DNA of 64,000 nucleotides. Origin: Leifsonia sp. AK011. Its GTDB lineage: Bacteria > Actinomycetota > Actinomycetes > Actinomycetales > Microbacteriaceae. Position numbers and translations under genes: made by a program. This document shows positions 34,374-42,886 of the stretch, piece after piece (position 1 is the stretch's first letter; the number at the start of each line of letters is the position of its first letter). The stretch covers positions 124,001-188,000 of the forward strand of contig NZ_JACCCH010000001.1 in NCBI RefSeq assembly GCF_013410945.1, read 5' to 3'. Below the pieces are notes generated by a model. It was not told where the DNA came from. It saw nothing but the letters and a program-made list of their open reading frames with translations, and ran no database searches.

Positions 34374-37300
34374 CTACTCGGTGTCTGTCGCGGACTCCTT
34401 GGGACGCAGGCTCAGCATCAGCACGCCTCCGAGAGCAAGGAGGAGGATCGCTAGGGCGACGCCGGCGACGGGGAGCGAGAGGCCCGTGCTCGCCAGGACC
34501 CTGTCGGCGTCCTTGACGGCGGTATCCACCGTCTCCTCGACCACCTTTTCGAGGTAGGTGAGGAAGTTCGACTGCGAGAAGGCGTCGCCTCGCGTCACGG
34601 TGGCGTCATCCTGCATGATCCTTGCGATGTTCGGGATCGACTCCGCCGTGAGTGGAGCGACGGCCGTATACGTCAGGCGGATCCCTGAGTTGGAGGTGAA
34701 GTCGGTGATCAGACCACGAATCCCTGAAGAGTTGGACGTGAACTCAGGGCACTCCGTGACCCCGACAGTGCCAGGGGAGAGAACGTTGTCTGCCGACGTC
34801 AGTGATCGGCATGTGAGGTTCGAGTACCCGGTCGGATTCGTTGGCACGAGGATCGAGTCGAGCTCATCGATGAAACTCGCGGAGGGGAGCGTCGCACCAG
34901 TATTGACGATGTCCACCGTGAAGGTAACGACCTCACCGGCCTTCACGACGACGGGGTTCACCCGCTTGTTGAGGGCGAGGGCACTTCCCGGCGGAGTGGT
35001 GACGCTCGCACTCGCGTTGACGACCGGCCAGGCTCCCCCGATCGCCGTCTGGTCCGCGAGGAAGTAGGCGATGTTCGACGACGACCCCGAGTAGGTCGAG
35101 GGGTAGTGGACCACAACCTGGAAGGTCACACTCGAGCCAGCGGGCATCGTCTGCTGGCCCGCCGTTCCCCACACGAAGTCAAACTGGGCTGGGCCCCCTG
35201 ATAGGCCGGTGAAGGTGATGGGGCCCGTCGACCCGTCCGCGAAGCGGCGCTGATCCTCGCGCGGAGTGAACGTGGGGCAGAGGGCACCCAGCGTCGTCGC
35301 CGTGCAGGTGATCGTGGCAGGCGCGTCGGTCGAGAAACCGTCGATGAGACGCGGCAGGTCGAGGAAGCTGGCGCTCGTGTTGGTGACCACGACCTCGTAC
35401 GTGACCTGACGATCGAGCGGCATCGTCGGGGTGAGTGCGGTCTTCGTGATCGCGAGGGTGTTGGTGCATCGAGTGATCTCGAGGGGCACGAGCACCTCGG
35501 TGGAGTCATTCGACACGTTCCGGTCGAATGTCGCGGGTATCGTCGATGCACCGATCGTGGCGGTGACCCTCATGTTCGCCACCGTCGCTGTGGTCGCGCC
35601 TGGTCCTGTTCCAAACGCAACACTCGTGGGCACGCAACCGGCTTCGGTGTACCGCTCGGCGAGTTGGGCAACCTTGTACGTCGAGATGAAGTCGAGGGAA
35701 CTACCAGCAGGCATGAGCGGTTGCTGGCCCGCCTTCCAGTAGCCTTGCCACCCACTCATCGCAACGACGCCACCTCCACCATTGCCGGAGCTCGCGCTGA
35801 GCAGCGGAGGACATGTTGCTCCGCCATGGGCGGTGCAACGCACACCCGTATCGAAGGATGCCGCCACCTGTCCGCCGATCAAGTAGTCGTCGGTGAAGGG
35901 AATACCGGTCGGGTCACCGTCCGCGTGCCGGAACCAGCGGTCGATCGTGCTGGTCGTGAACAAGGCGCCACTACTGGGCATCTGAACTCCCTGTCCCAGG
36001 TAGTACGAGGTGTACGCGGGGGAGGGCGTCTGGTTGGTGAAGGACGTGCGGAAGTAGAGCGTCTGCCCGGGCTTGGCCGGGCCGACGAGCGGAATCGTGG
36101 CAGCAGGGTCGGTGAAGGGACCGGTCTGCTGCACGGAGTCGTCGTGGCTTTCCGCACACGGCGAGCCAACGTCCGTCTGCGTGATCACGCGGCGAGCGTT
36201 GTTGCCCTGAGTCTGTTGGTTGGTCGTGTATACCCCATTCGGCACGAAATTGGTGTCGATGAAGCTCAGGGGCGGGAGGATGCGCGTATCGATCGTCATG
36301 GACCGCGGGCGGCAGATGGTCTGGTCGTCGCTCCCGCCTGTTCCGGTGTAGGTGATCGAGAGCGAACCTCCGGAGGGAAGGACTGCTCCTGTGCCCCGGA
36401 GGGACGATCCGTTCAACGTCCATCCGGTCGGGCACGTTGCCCCACCGGAGGGTACGCACGTGGGCGATCCGCTCAGCACGGAGCGGTCTCCGGCGCCCGG
36501 CCAGTACGTCGCGAACTCAATATCCGCGTTGGTTGCGGTGTCGCCGGAGAGGTTCGAGTACAGGGCGGTGTACTCGAACGCGCCGCCGAGGGCGATGCCC
36601 GCGCTGGTCTGACCGGAGGGCTGCGAGAGCGAGACGGTCGAGACATCCCCTGTCGTGCACGGAAGCGCGGGAAGGTTGGTCAGGACGGTCGCGACGTTGT
36701 CCGGGTTGAGGGGGCTCGCCTCTGGCCAGCCGACCTGGAAGATCGAGGCGACGGTGTCGGTGACAGTGATCGTGCGCGTGGCGGCCTGACCGGTTGTGCA
36801 GGCCGGGCGGCCCGTCTGAACGGCGAAGCGAAGGGTGACGGAGCTGCCCGACGGCATGTTCGTCACCCCGAGCGATGCCGACAATCCGCTGGCGTTCACG
36901 GCGATGGGGATCAACGGGAGGCTGTCGCCCGCGATCATGGTGAGATTGGCGCACGACGCACCACCGGTCTCGTTCTGACAGGTCACGCCAGCGAATCCGT
37001 AATCGAGGATGGGTGCCGTCGAGGCACTTCCTGTTCCCACACCCGCGGCGAGAACCACCTCGGAGTACACGCTGTTTGTCTCACCGGTATTGCGGAGCAC
37101 CACGTCGTAGTACACGGTCGTCTGGGCCGGAGCGTCCGCTGGTCCGGTGGCCTCCGTTGAGTAGTCCATGGCTGGGTCGTGAATCAACACGTTGATCACG
37201 CTCGAGTCGGTTACCGTCTGCAATTCAGTGTCCCCGCTGCCAGCCGCGATGGTTGCGGTGACCTGCACGGCGTTGCGCACGTAGTTGAGCATCCAGCCCG

Positions 37301-37730
37301 GTGCGTGAACCGTGAAGACCAGGGATCCGTTCTTCGGGACGGACGGAATAGCAGCGGAGATCGTCGTGCCGGATCGCGTGAAGCCGGTGGGGCACACCGC
37401 GCCGCCAGAAGCAGCGCACGTCACGTTCTGTTCCCACGCGACGGGGCTTGAGGCCATGTTCGGCACCGTCAGGGTCACCGTGGACGGGGTTGAGGTCGAT
37501 TCCGTACCGCGGTTGTCAACGCGGACGGTGTAGACGGCAGTGTCGCTCGCGCTGTACACCCCGCGATCGGATGTCACGTTGATCACGAGATCGACAGACG
37601 CGGCCTGGGCCGCACCGCCAGCAGCGACTCCCGCCATGACGCCAATGATCGCGATGAATGAGGTGACGATGCGGCCTCGAGAGAGTCGAGGCAGGGAAGA
37701 GGTGCTCATCGAAGTTCCAATGCTGGACAT
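34374..37730 (-). CDS. giant secreted surface protein 3, DUF11-like repeats, LASTG-type anchor
   Basis: 1118 residues from ATG 37730; ATG 37709 is an alternative with a GGAAC upstream. Signal peptide about residues 18-45 (VTSFIAIIGVMAGVAAGGAAQA). Repeated DUF11-like units follow, with N-T-G-E-T, T-V-T-L-T-V-P-N and S-S-V-T-L-R-F motifs. Examples are YTVRVDNRGTESTSTPSTV, YEVVVTNTSASFLDLPRL and VTFTVDIVNTGATLPSASF. It ends LASTG (residues 1079-1083), a hydrophobic helix and RPKE, again a class E-like sorting signal. It is not close to proteins 1 and 2 in sequence but shares the architecture. Several Cys pairs suggest disulfides. Confidence 0.83.
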   Translation of the reverse strand: MSSIGTSMSTSSLPRLSRGRIVTSFIAIIGVMAGVAAGGAAQAASVDLVINVTSDRGVYSASDTAVYTVRVDNRGTESTSTPSTVTLTVPNMASSPVAWEQNVTCAASGGAVCPTGFTRSGTTISAAIPSVPKNGSLVFTVHAPGWMLNYVRNAVQVTATIAAGSGDTELQTVTDSSVINVLIHDPAMDYSTEATGPADAPAQTTVYYDVVLRNTGETNSVYSEVVLAAGVGTGSASTAPILDYGFAGVTCQNETGGASCANLTMIAGDSLPLIPIAVNASGLSASLGVTNMPSGSSVTLRFAVQTGRPACTTGQAATRTITVTDTVASIFQVGWPEASPLNPDNVATVLTNLPALPCTTGDVSTVSLSQPSGQTSAGIALGGAFEYTALYSNLSGDTATNADIEFATYWPGAGDRSVLSGSPTCVPSGGATCPTGWTLNGSSLRGTGAVLPSGGSLSITYTGTGGSDDQTICRPRSMTIDTRILPPLSFIDTNFVPNGVYTTNQQTQGNNARRVITQTDVGSPCAESHDDSVQQTGPFTDPAATIPLVGPAKPGQTLYFRTSFTNQTPSPAYTSYYLGQGVQMPSSGALFTTSTIDRWFRHADGDPTGIPFTDDYLIGGQVAASFDTGVRCTAHGGATCPPLLSASSGNGGGGVVAMSGWQGYWKAGQQPLMPAGSSLDFISTYKVAQLAERYTEAGCVPTSVAFGTGPGATTATVANMRVTATIGASTIPATFDRNVSNDSTEVLVPLEITRCTNTLAITKTALTPTMPLDRQVTYEVVVTNTSASFLDLPRLIDGFSTDAPATITCTATTLGALCPTFTPREDQRRFADGSTGPITFTGLSGGPAQFDFVWGTAGQQTMPAGSSVTFQVVVHYPSTYSGSSSNIAYFLADQTAIGGAWPVVNASASVTTPPGSALALNKRVNPVVVKAGEVVTFTVDIVNTGATLPSASFIDELDSILVPTNPTGYSNLTCRSLTSADNVLSPGTVGVTECPEFTSNSSGIRGLITDFTSNSGIRLTYTAVAPLTAESIPNIARIMQDDATVTRGDAFSQSNFLTYLEKVVEETVDTAVKDADRVLASTGLSLPVAGVALAILLLALGGVLMLSLRPKESATDTE

Positions 37731-37884
37731 GGTGCGCGTGCAGACAGGACGAAGGCTCAGTGTGGCGGCGTAATGAGGTCACCTCAAGTGCGCTCAGCCC
37801 AGCAGACCTACCCCCGGTCACACCAGAGTTGCTTCAGACCAATCCAGGGGCTCCGATCGGTCGGCGGAGCAGGGCCGATGCGAG

Positions 37885-37910
37885 CTTTTCCGGGCCGCCG
37901 ACGGGAAAAG
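37885..37910. promoter_or_regulatory. inverted repeat upstream of surface protein 3
   Basis: CTTTTCC (37885-37891) and GGAAAAG (37904-37910) form a 7-bp inverted repeat with a 12-nt spacer. It lies in the 240-nt gene-free region 37731-37970 between the divergent-in-order PfkB gene end and surface protein 3. A GGTTAACC palindrome (37930-37937) and CGGGGTGAA (37939-37947) are nearby. Operator-like, with no known partner. Confidence 0.35.
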
Positions 37911-37970
37911 AGCACCACGAGACCGAGAGGGTTAACCTCGGGGTGAAAAAAACCACACTGTAGGGACCCG

Positions 37971-38840
37971 TTAGGGTCGTGCGCCCACCGTTGCCACGGC
38001 CCTGGCCGCGACCTCGGTGCCTCGCGATGCCGCGGCTCGGGCGTCGCCACTCGCGACCCACTCCGCGAGGTAGCCGGCGCAGAAGGCGTCGCCGGCACCT
38101 GTCGGGTCGACGACGGTCGTCTCCACTGCGGGAACCGTGAACTGCTCACCGTGAAGACTCACGAGCACGCCGTCCATGCCGAGGGTGAGTACGACGTGGT
38201 CGAACGGCAGCGCCGCAGCGATGTCCGCGGGGGCGGCGAGGCCGGTCAGCAGGCGCCCCTCCTCGAGGCTTACGAACACGAGGGATGCCCCGGCGATCGC
38301 CTCGGAGAACGCCTCCACCCCGTAGTCCCCGATGAAACCCGCAGAACCGGGCGAGATCGAGACCGCCACTCCCGCTGCCCGGGCGCGCTCGATGAGGTCG
38401 CCGAGGCCCAGCTCGTTGAGCAGGGTGTGCCCGGTGAGGTGGAGGATGGCCGCGTCGGCGAGCAGGGCATCCGTCACCGCTGCGGGATCGAGCGCGGCGT
38501 TGGCTCCGCGCTCGGTGAGCATGTGGCGACGCTGAGCATCGACGAGCACCACGATCGTTCCGGTGGGGAGCTCGGGATGCTCGGACAGGTGCGCCCGAAC
38601 TCCCTCCAGCTGCGCGGCATGCCGCGGCCCATCGCCGCGGCCGACGGATGCCACGAGATCCACGTCCGCACCCAGCGTGCCGAGCCAGGCAGCGGTGTTG
38701 GCGGCGGAGCCCCCGGGGCGGAAGCGGATCGTGGACGGGGTGTCGGTGTCGTCCCGCACTGGCCCGTTCGGGATGACGACCACATCGTCGATGAGGTCGC
38801 CGAAGCAGACGATGCGCTGCCGAGACGGCTGGCTAGCCAA
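37971..38840 (-). CDS. PfkB-family carbohydrate kinase, probable pseudouridine kinase
   Basis: 289 residues. Ribokinase fold: RFRPGGSAANTAAWLGTLG is the N-terminal PfkB signature. VDPTGAGDAFCAGYLAEW carries the catalytic Asp (G-A-G-D) and anion hole. Paired with psuG, it probably phosphorylates pseudouridine so that PsuG can cleave it, a known salvage pathway; this rests on context. The only start that gives the full fold is a TTG at 38840, overlapping the psuG stop by 8 nt. Confidence 0.85.
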   Translation of the reverse strand: MASQPSRQRIVCFGDLIDDVVVIPNGPVRDDTDTPSTIRFRPGGSAANTAAWLGTLGADVDLVASVGRGDGPRHAAQLEGVRAHLSEHPELPTGTIVVLVDAQRRHMLTERGANAALDPAAVTDALLADAAILHLTGHTLLNELGLGDLIERARAAGVAVSISPGSAGFIGDYGVEAFSEAIAGASLVFVSLEEGRLLTGLAAPADIAAALPFDHVVLTLGMDGVLVSLHGEQFTVPAVETTVVDPTGAGDAFCAGYLAEWVASGDARAAASRGTEVAARAVATVGARP

Positions 38841-39744
38841 GCGCCGACCATGCCGTGGCGATCTGGCCAGCGACGCGCACGTTGTTGCGCGCGAGGTCGA
38901 GGTTGACCTCGAGGCTGCGCCCGTCGGAGAGTTCGACGATCTTGAGCAGCAGGAATGGCGTGACAGCCTTGCCCGTGACGCCAGCTGCCTCCGCGAGGCT
39001 GAGGGCCTCGGCGAGCACCCGGTCGTGCTCGTCCGGGTCCCACTGCTGGTCGAGGGGGATCGGGTTGGCGACGACGATGCCCTGGCCGTGACCGAGGGAG
39101 TCCTGGGCCTTCATGATGGCCGCAACGTCGGCCGCGTCATCCACCGCCCAGTCGAGCGTGTATTCGGACTCTCGCAGCCAGAAACTCGGGAAGACCGTGG
39201 TGCCGAACCCGATCACGGGAACGCTGAGGGTCTCGAGCCGCTCGAGGGTCGCCGCGATGTCGAGCACCGACTTCACCCCCGCGCTGACGACCGTGATGGG
39301 CGTGACGGCGAGGGTGGAGATGTCGGCAGACTCGTCGAAGCTCTCGTTCGCGCCGCGGTGCACTCCCCCGAGGCCGCCCGTCGCGAAGACACGGATACCC
39401 GCGAGCGCGGCGAGGTGGGATGTCGCGGCCACCGTCGTGGCCGCGCTCGAGCCCGCCGCCGCGATGATCGGCAGGTCACGCACGGAGGCCTTCGCGAGCT
39501 CCTCCTCGGCGATGCGGCGCACCCCGTCAGAGTCGAGGCCGATGCGCGGAACGCCGTCGAGCACGGCGATGGTCGCGGGCGTCACACCCGCGTCGCGGAG
39601 GATCGTCTCGAACTCGATCGCCGCCTCGTGGTTGCGCGGGCGAGGGAGGCCGTGGGAGATGATGGTCGACTCGAGGGCGACGACGGGCTTGCCAGCGGCG
39701 AGCGCCGCCTCCACCTCGTCGGAGAGGATGAACGGGGTGGTCAT
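38833..39744 (-). CDS. psuG: pseudouridine-5'-phosphate glycosidase
   Basis: 303 residues. Family signatures: VVALESTIISHGLPRPRN, the catalytic-lysine block VRDLPIIAAAGSSAATT, GIRVFATGGLGGVHRGA, and VIGFGTTVFPSFWLRES. PsuG (IndA/YeiN) splits pseudouridine-5'-phosphate into uracil and ribose-5-phosphate. The uracil can then be used by Upp, also in this window. TAGCAT lies 6 nt before the ATG (leaderless). The kinase gene follows in the same operon. Confidence 0.95.
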   Translation of the reverse strand: MTTPFILSDEVEAALAAGKPVVALESTIISHGLPRPRNHEAAIEFETILRDAGVTPATIAVLDGVPRIGLDSDGVRRIAEEELAKASVRDLPIIAAAGSSAATTVAATSHLAALAGIRVFATGGLGGVHRGANESFDESADISTLAVTPITVVSAGVKSVLDIAATLERLETLSVPVIGFGTTVFPSFWLRESEYTLDWAVDDAADVAAIMKAQDSLGHGQGIVVANPIPLDQQWDPDEHDRVLAEALSLAEAAGVTGKAVTPFLLLKIVELSDGRSLEVNLDLARNNVRVAGQIATAWSALG

Positions 39745-39865
39745 GCATCAATGCTAGGCGGGCGCGACGCCTGCGCTGGCACCATGGGCCGCACGCTCCC
39801 TACTCCTTGCCGGGCTGCCGATCAAGCCCTGTGTGGGAGGCGGATGACAACCCTAGTATCGTGCC

Positions 39866-40192
39866 GTGCCTGATGAAGAGAACGCCCCCACTGTGCCCGA
39901 TCGGGTCGAACACGGTGGCCTCGAATGGAACCTGATCAACCGCGGCAACGGCACGTGGGGGATCCAGCAGGGACTCGCCCACCAGGGTGAACTCGTGCAC
40001 GAGCGCGATGACAAGACCGGCGACGACCTGTGGCGCGTCGTGACCAAGACGATCCCGTACTCCGAACCGGATGTGGGGTTCTCGACGTGGGATGCCGCGA
40101 TCAACCACTTCCTCACGGCGTCGGGTCCGGACGCCGTCGACCGGCAGGTCATCGACAACGGCGACCCGGTGGTCGGCGAGACGACCTCGTAG
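39866..40192 (+). CDS. conserved hypothetical protein, Trp-rich small cytosolic
   Basis: 108 residues, acidic. Three Trp-centred strands (GGLEWNLINRGNGTWGIQQG; DDLWRVVTKT; VGFSTWDAAINHFL) suggest a compact beta-rich fold. There are no membrane segments, signal peptide or Cys. I do not recognise the family. GTG 39866 is 6 nt after TAGTAT (39854-39859), a leaderless arrangement. It precedes the MFS gene by 50 nt. Confidence 0.65.
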   Translation: MPDEENAPTVPDRVEHGGLEWNLINRGNGTWGIQQGLAHQGELVHERDDKTGDDLWRVVTKTIPYSEPDVGFSTWDAAINHFLTASGPDAVDRQVIDNGDPVVGETTS

Positions 40193-40242
40193 CCGAACCC
40201 CGACGAGGGTCGAGACGCCGTGGCATCGCGGATACTGGAGGC

Positions 40243-41835
40243 ATGACGAGCCAGGCCGCCACACCGCCACCGTCGGCCCTCGCGCCACTCAAGGTCGCGG
40301 CGTTCCGCGCCCTGTGGATCGCCGCACTCGTATCCAACATCGGCAGCTGGATGCAGACCGTCGGCGCGCAGTGGTTCCTCGTGGAGAGCGATGCCTCCCC
40401 CGTGCTCATCGCACTCGTGCAGAGCGCCTCGGCGGCTCCCATCCTGCTCCTCGGCATCCCCGCGGGGGTTCTCGGGGAGTTCGTCAATCGACGCACCCTG
40501 CTCATCTGGGTGCAGGCGGCACAGGTCGTGATCGGTCTTCTGCTGACCGTCCTCACCGCGACCGGTGCGATGACGCCCGCCCTCCTGCTCTCGCTGACAT
40601 TCCTTCTCGGGGCGGCGTCGGCTGTGCAGCTCCCCGCCTACCAGGCGATCGTGCCCGACATCGTGCCGAGGGAGTTCATCCCGAGCGCTGCCGGACTCAG
40701 CTCCATCTCCGTCAACCTCGCCCGGGCGATCGGTCCGGCCATCGCGGGCGTGATCATCGCGAGCCTCGGGGTGCCGTTCGTCTTCGCCCTCAATGCCGCG
40801 TCATTCGCCTTCTTCCTGCTCGTGCTGGTGTTCTGGCGCGACTACCGCGCGCCGGAGCATAGCCCGGAGCCGTTCTTCGACGGGCTCCGCGCCGGGTTGA
40901 GGTACGTGAGCCACGCGGGCGTGGTGCGCCGCATCTGCGTGCGACTCGGCCTGTTCATCGTTCCGGCGTCAGCGCTCTTCGCGCTTCTGCCTCTCATCGC
41001 GACCGACCATCTGGGGCTCGACTCCAACGGCTACGGGCTGCTGCTTGCTGCGATCGGCATCGGCTCGATCTGCGGTGCGTTCGTCATTACACCGGCCGTG
41101 CAGCGGTTCGGAATGAACGGGGTGGTGATCGCGGCATCCGCCGTCTTCGGCTTTGGTCTCATCGCCACGAGTCTCGCCCCGAACCTGTGGGTGGTCCTGC
41201 CGGTGCTCGCGGTGGTTGGGCTCGCCTGGATCGGCGTGCTCGCAACGCTCAACGGCGCTGTGCAGTCATTCCTGCCGGTGTGGGTGCGAACGCGCGGGCT
41301 CTCGGTCTACCAGATCGTGTGGTTCGGGGCCACGGCCGCAGGTTCGGCGCTTGCCGGCGCGGCCGCCGCGGTCTTCGGGGTCGGGCACACGAGCGTCGTG
41401 GCCGGGGCGCTCGTGGTGCTCGTTGCGGTGAGCCAGCTGCTGTGGCCCCTGCTCACCACGTCCGACAAGGGACGGATGCCCGCGGTGCTGCCCCTCACCG
41501 ACGCCCCGCTCGTCGATGCACTCCCGATCGATGAGGATGCCGCGACTCTCGTGCTCGTGCGCTACACGGTGCCGGCCGAGAGGCGCGCGGAGTTCCTGGC
41601 GGCACTGCGGCTCGTGAAGCGCAGCCGCCAGCGCACGGGTGCTCGACAGTGGCAGGTCTACGACGACCGCGAACGGCCGGGTGTGATCGTCGAGGCCTTC
41701 CGGCTCGGGAGCTGGCGGGAGCACCTCGCCCAGCACGAGGGCCGCTCGACGCAGTACGACGAGAAGGTGCAGAACGCGGCGAAGGCGTTCTCGACGGCGC
41801 CCGTCGAGGTGGAGCACCTCATCGAGGCGCTGTAG
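40243..41835 (+). CDS. MFS transporter (MFS_3/EntS-like) with C-terminal ABM-like domain
   Basis: 530 residues. Twelve transmembrane segments of the MFS_3 (PF05977-type) group. VSNIGSWMQTVGAQWFLVE and LILLGIPAGVLGEFVNRRTLL carry the MFS A-like motif (G-x-L-x-x-x-x-x-R-R). Residues about 435-530 are soluble (LVLVRYTVPAERRAEFLAAL; RQWQVYDDRERPGVIVEAF) and look like an antibiotic-biosynthesis-monooxygenase-type alpha/beta domain, a fusion known in this subgroup. Probably an exporter of small lipophilic molecules. ATG 40243 is chosen over upstream frames; GATACT precedes it at 6 nt (leaderless). Confidence 0.87.
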   Translation: MTSQAATPPPSALAPLKVAAFRALWIAALVSNIGSWMQTVGAQWFLVESDASPVLIALVQSASAAPILLLGIPAGVLGEFVNRRTLLIWVQAAQVVIGLLLTVLTATGAMTPALLLSLTFLLGAASAVQLPAYQAIVPDIVPREFIPSAAGLSSISVNLARAIGPAIAGVIIASLGVPFVFALNAASFAFFLLVLVFWRDYRAPEHSPEPFFDGLRAGLRYVSHAGVVRRICVRLGLFIVPASALFALLPLIATDHLGLDSNGYGLLLAAIGIGSICGAFVITPAVQRFGMNGVVIAASAVFGFGLIATSLAPNLWVVLPVLAVVGLAWIGVLATLNGAVQSFLPVWVRTRGLSVYQIVWFGATAAGSALAGAAAAVFGVGHTSVVAGALVVLVAVSQLLWPLLTTSDKGRMPAVLPLTDAPLVDALPIDEDAATLVLVRYTVPAERRAEFLAALRLVKRSRQRTGARQWQVYDDRERPGVIVEAFRLGSWREHLAQHEGRSTQYDEKVQNAAKAFSTAPVEVEHLIEAL

Positions 41836-41837
41836 GT

Positions 41838-42791
41838 CTAGTCGCCGAACGACTCGAGCACGTCGTTCGATGGCGCGAAGAACGTGGCACCAGTGACGGC
41901 GTGCGAGAAGTCGAGGATGCGGTCGTAAGCGCCGGGAGGGTCCCCGAGGAACATCGCGCTGATCATCCGCTCGGTCACCCAGACATCCTTCGAGTAGCCG
42001 ATGAAGTAGGTGCCGAACTCACCGCTGCCCGGGCTGCCGAAGGGCATGTTGTCGCGGAGGATGTCGTGCTCCACCCCGTCGTCGTCGACGATCGTGGCCA
42101 GGTCCTTGTGCGACTTGCGGGTGAGATCGTCGAGCTCGATGTTGTCTGGCTTGGTGCGCCCGATGATCTTCTCCTGCGTCTCCGTGCTGAGTGACTGCCA
42201 GCCCGCGAGGTCGTGGAGGTACTTCTGCACCACGACGTAGCTGCCGCCAGCGTGATCGGGGTCGTCCTCCCCCACGAGCGACCACTCGGTCATACCGGAA
42301 CCCGTCGGGTTCTCGGTGCCGTCAACGAATCCGAGAAGATCGCGCGAGTCGAAGTAGCGGAAGCCGACCGTCTCGTCGGCCACGATGATCGCGTCGCCCA
42401 GCTTGTCGAGGATGAGCCGCTCGAGCTCGAAGCACATGTCCGCGCGCTCGGCGCGGATGTGGAAGAAGAGGTCGCCAGGGGTCGAGGGCGCGGTGTGGGC
42501 AGGGCCCACCACCTCGGGGAACGGATGCAGCTGAGCCGGCCGTGACAGGCCGGTGACGGCATCCCACGCCTCCGAGCCGATGGCCGCTACGCACGACAGG
42601 TGTCCGCCGAGGTCGCGGAACCCCACCGCCCGCACGAGACCCCCGAGATCGCCGAGCACCGAGCGGGCGCGGGAGGCGGCATCCGGGTGACCGGACAGCG
42701 TGAGCGTGAGGAACACCGCGGACCGGGACAGCGGGGCGTCGACCGACTGTGGCTCGATGGGGGTGCGGGCCCAGCCCGGCTCGGTGGTCAT
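41838..42791 (-). CDS. Dyp-type heme peroxidase
   Basis: 317 residues, two ferredoxin-like halves. The GxxDG motif (GFVDGTENP) with its catalytic Asp is present, preceded by GFRYFDSRDLL. Also visible are GGSYVVVQKYLHDL, and RKSHKDLATI and NMPFG near the heme side. This fits Dyp peroxidases of the YfeX/DypB groups, cytosolic and using H2O2. No encapsulin gene is next to it. ATG 42791 is 7 nt after TAGCAT (leaderless). The stop is 3 nt from that of the convergent MFS gene. Confidence 0.9.
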   Translation of the reverse strand: MTTEPGWARTPIEPQSVDAPLSRSAVFLTLTLSGHPDAASRARSVLGDLGGLVRAVGFRDLGGHLSCVAAIGSEAWDAVTGLSRPAQLHPFPEVVGPAHTAPSTPGDLFFHIRAERADMCFELERLILDKLGDAIIVADETVGFRYFDSRDLLGFVDGTENPTGSGMTEWSLVGEDDPDHAGGSYVVVQKYLHDLAGWQSLSTETQEKIIGRTKPDNIELDDLTRKSHKDLATIVDDDGVEHDILRDNMPFGSPGSGEFGTYFIGYSKDVWVTERMISAMFLGDPPGAYDRILDFSHAVTGATFFAPSNDVLESFGD

Positions 42792-42820
42792 GGGGATGAT
42801 GCTACCCAACGACCTCGGAG

Positions 42821-42866
42821 GTGAGGTTTCGATAACGGCGGGCTTCGCCGCGCCTACTCAACCCAC
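42821..42866. repeat. short form of a Microbacteriaceae-type intergenic palindromic repeat
   Basis: GTGAGGTTTCGATA (42821-42834), a CGGCG-GGCTT-CGCCG hairpin (42836-42850) and CTACTCAACCCAC follow each other. The same words open and close the 152-bp element at 51374-51525. It lies between the Dyp peroxidase start and the alcohol dehydrogenase stop. Confidence 0.6.
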
Positions 42867-42886
42867 GGGATGTGCTGGCCCGGAGG

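Noticed and set aside
37946-37978. T7 run (minus) after a GACCC-TAAC-GGGTC hairpin at the end of the PfkB gene, as an intrinsic terminator
   Set aside because: The T run is 12 nt from a stem of only 5 bp that overlaps the stop codon, so it does not meet the usual hairpin-U-tract geometry. Left as uncertain.
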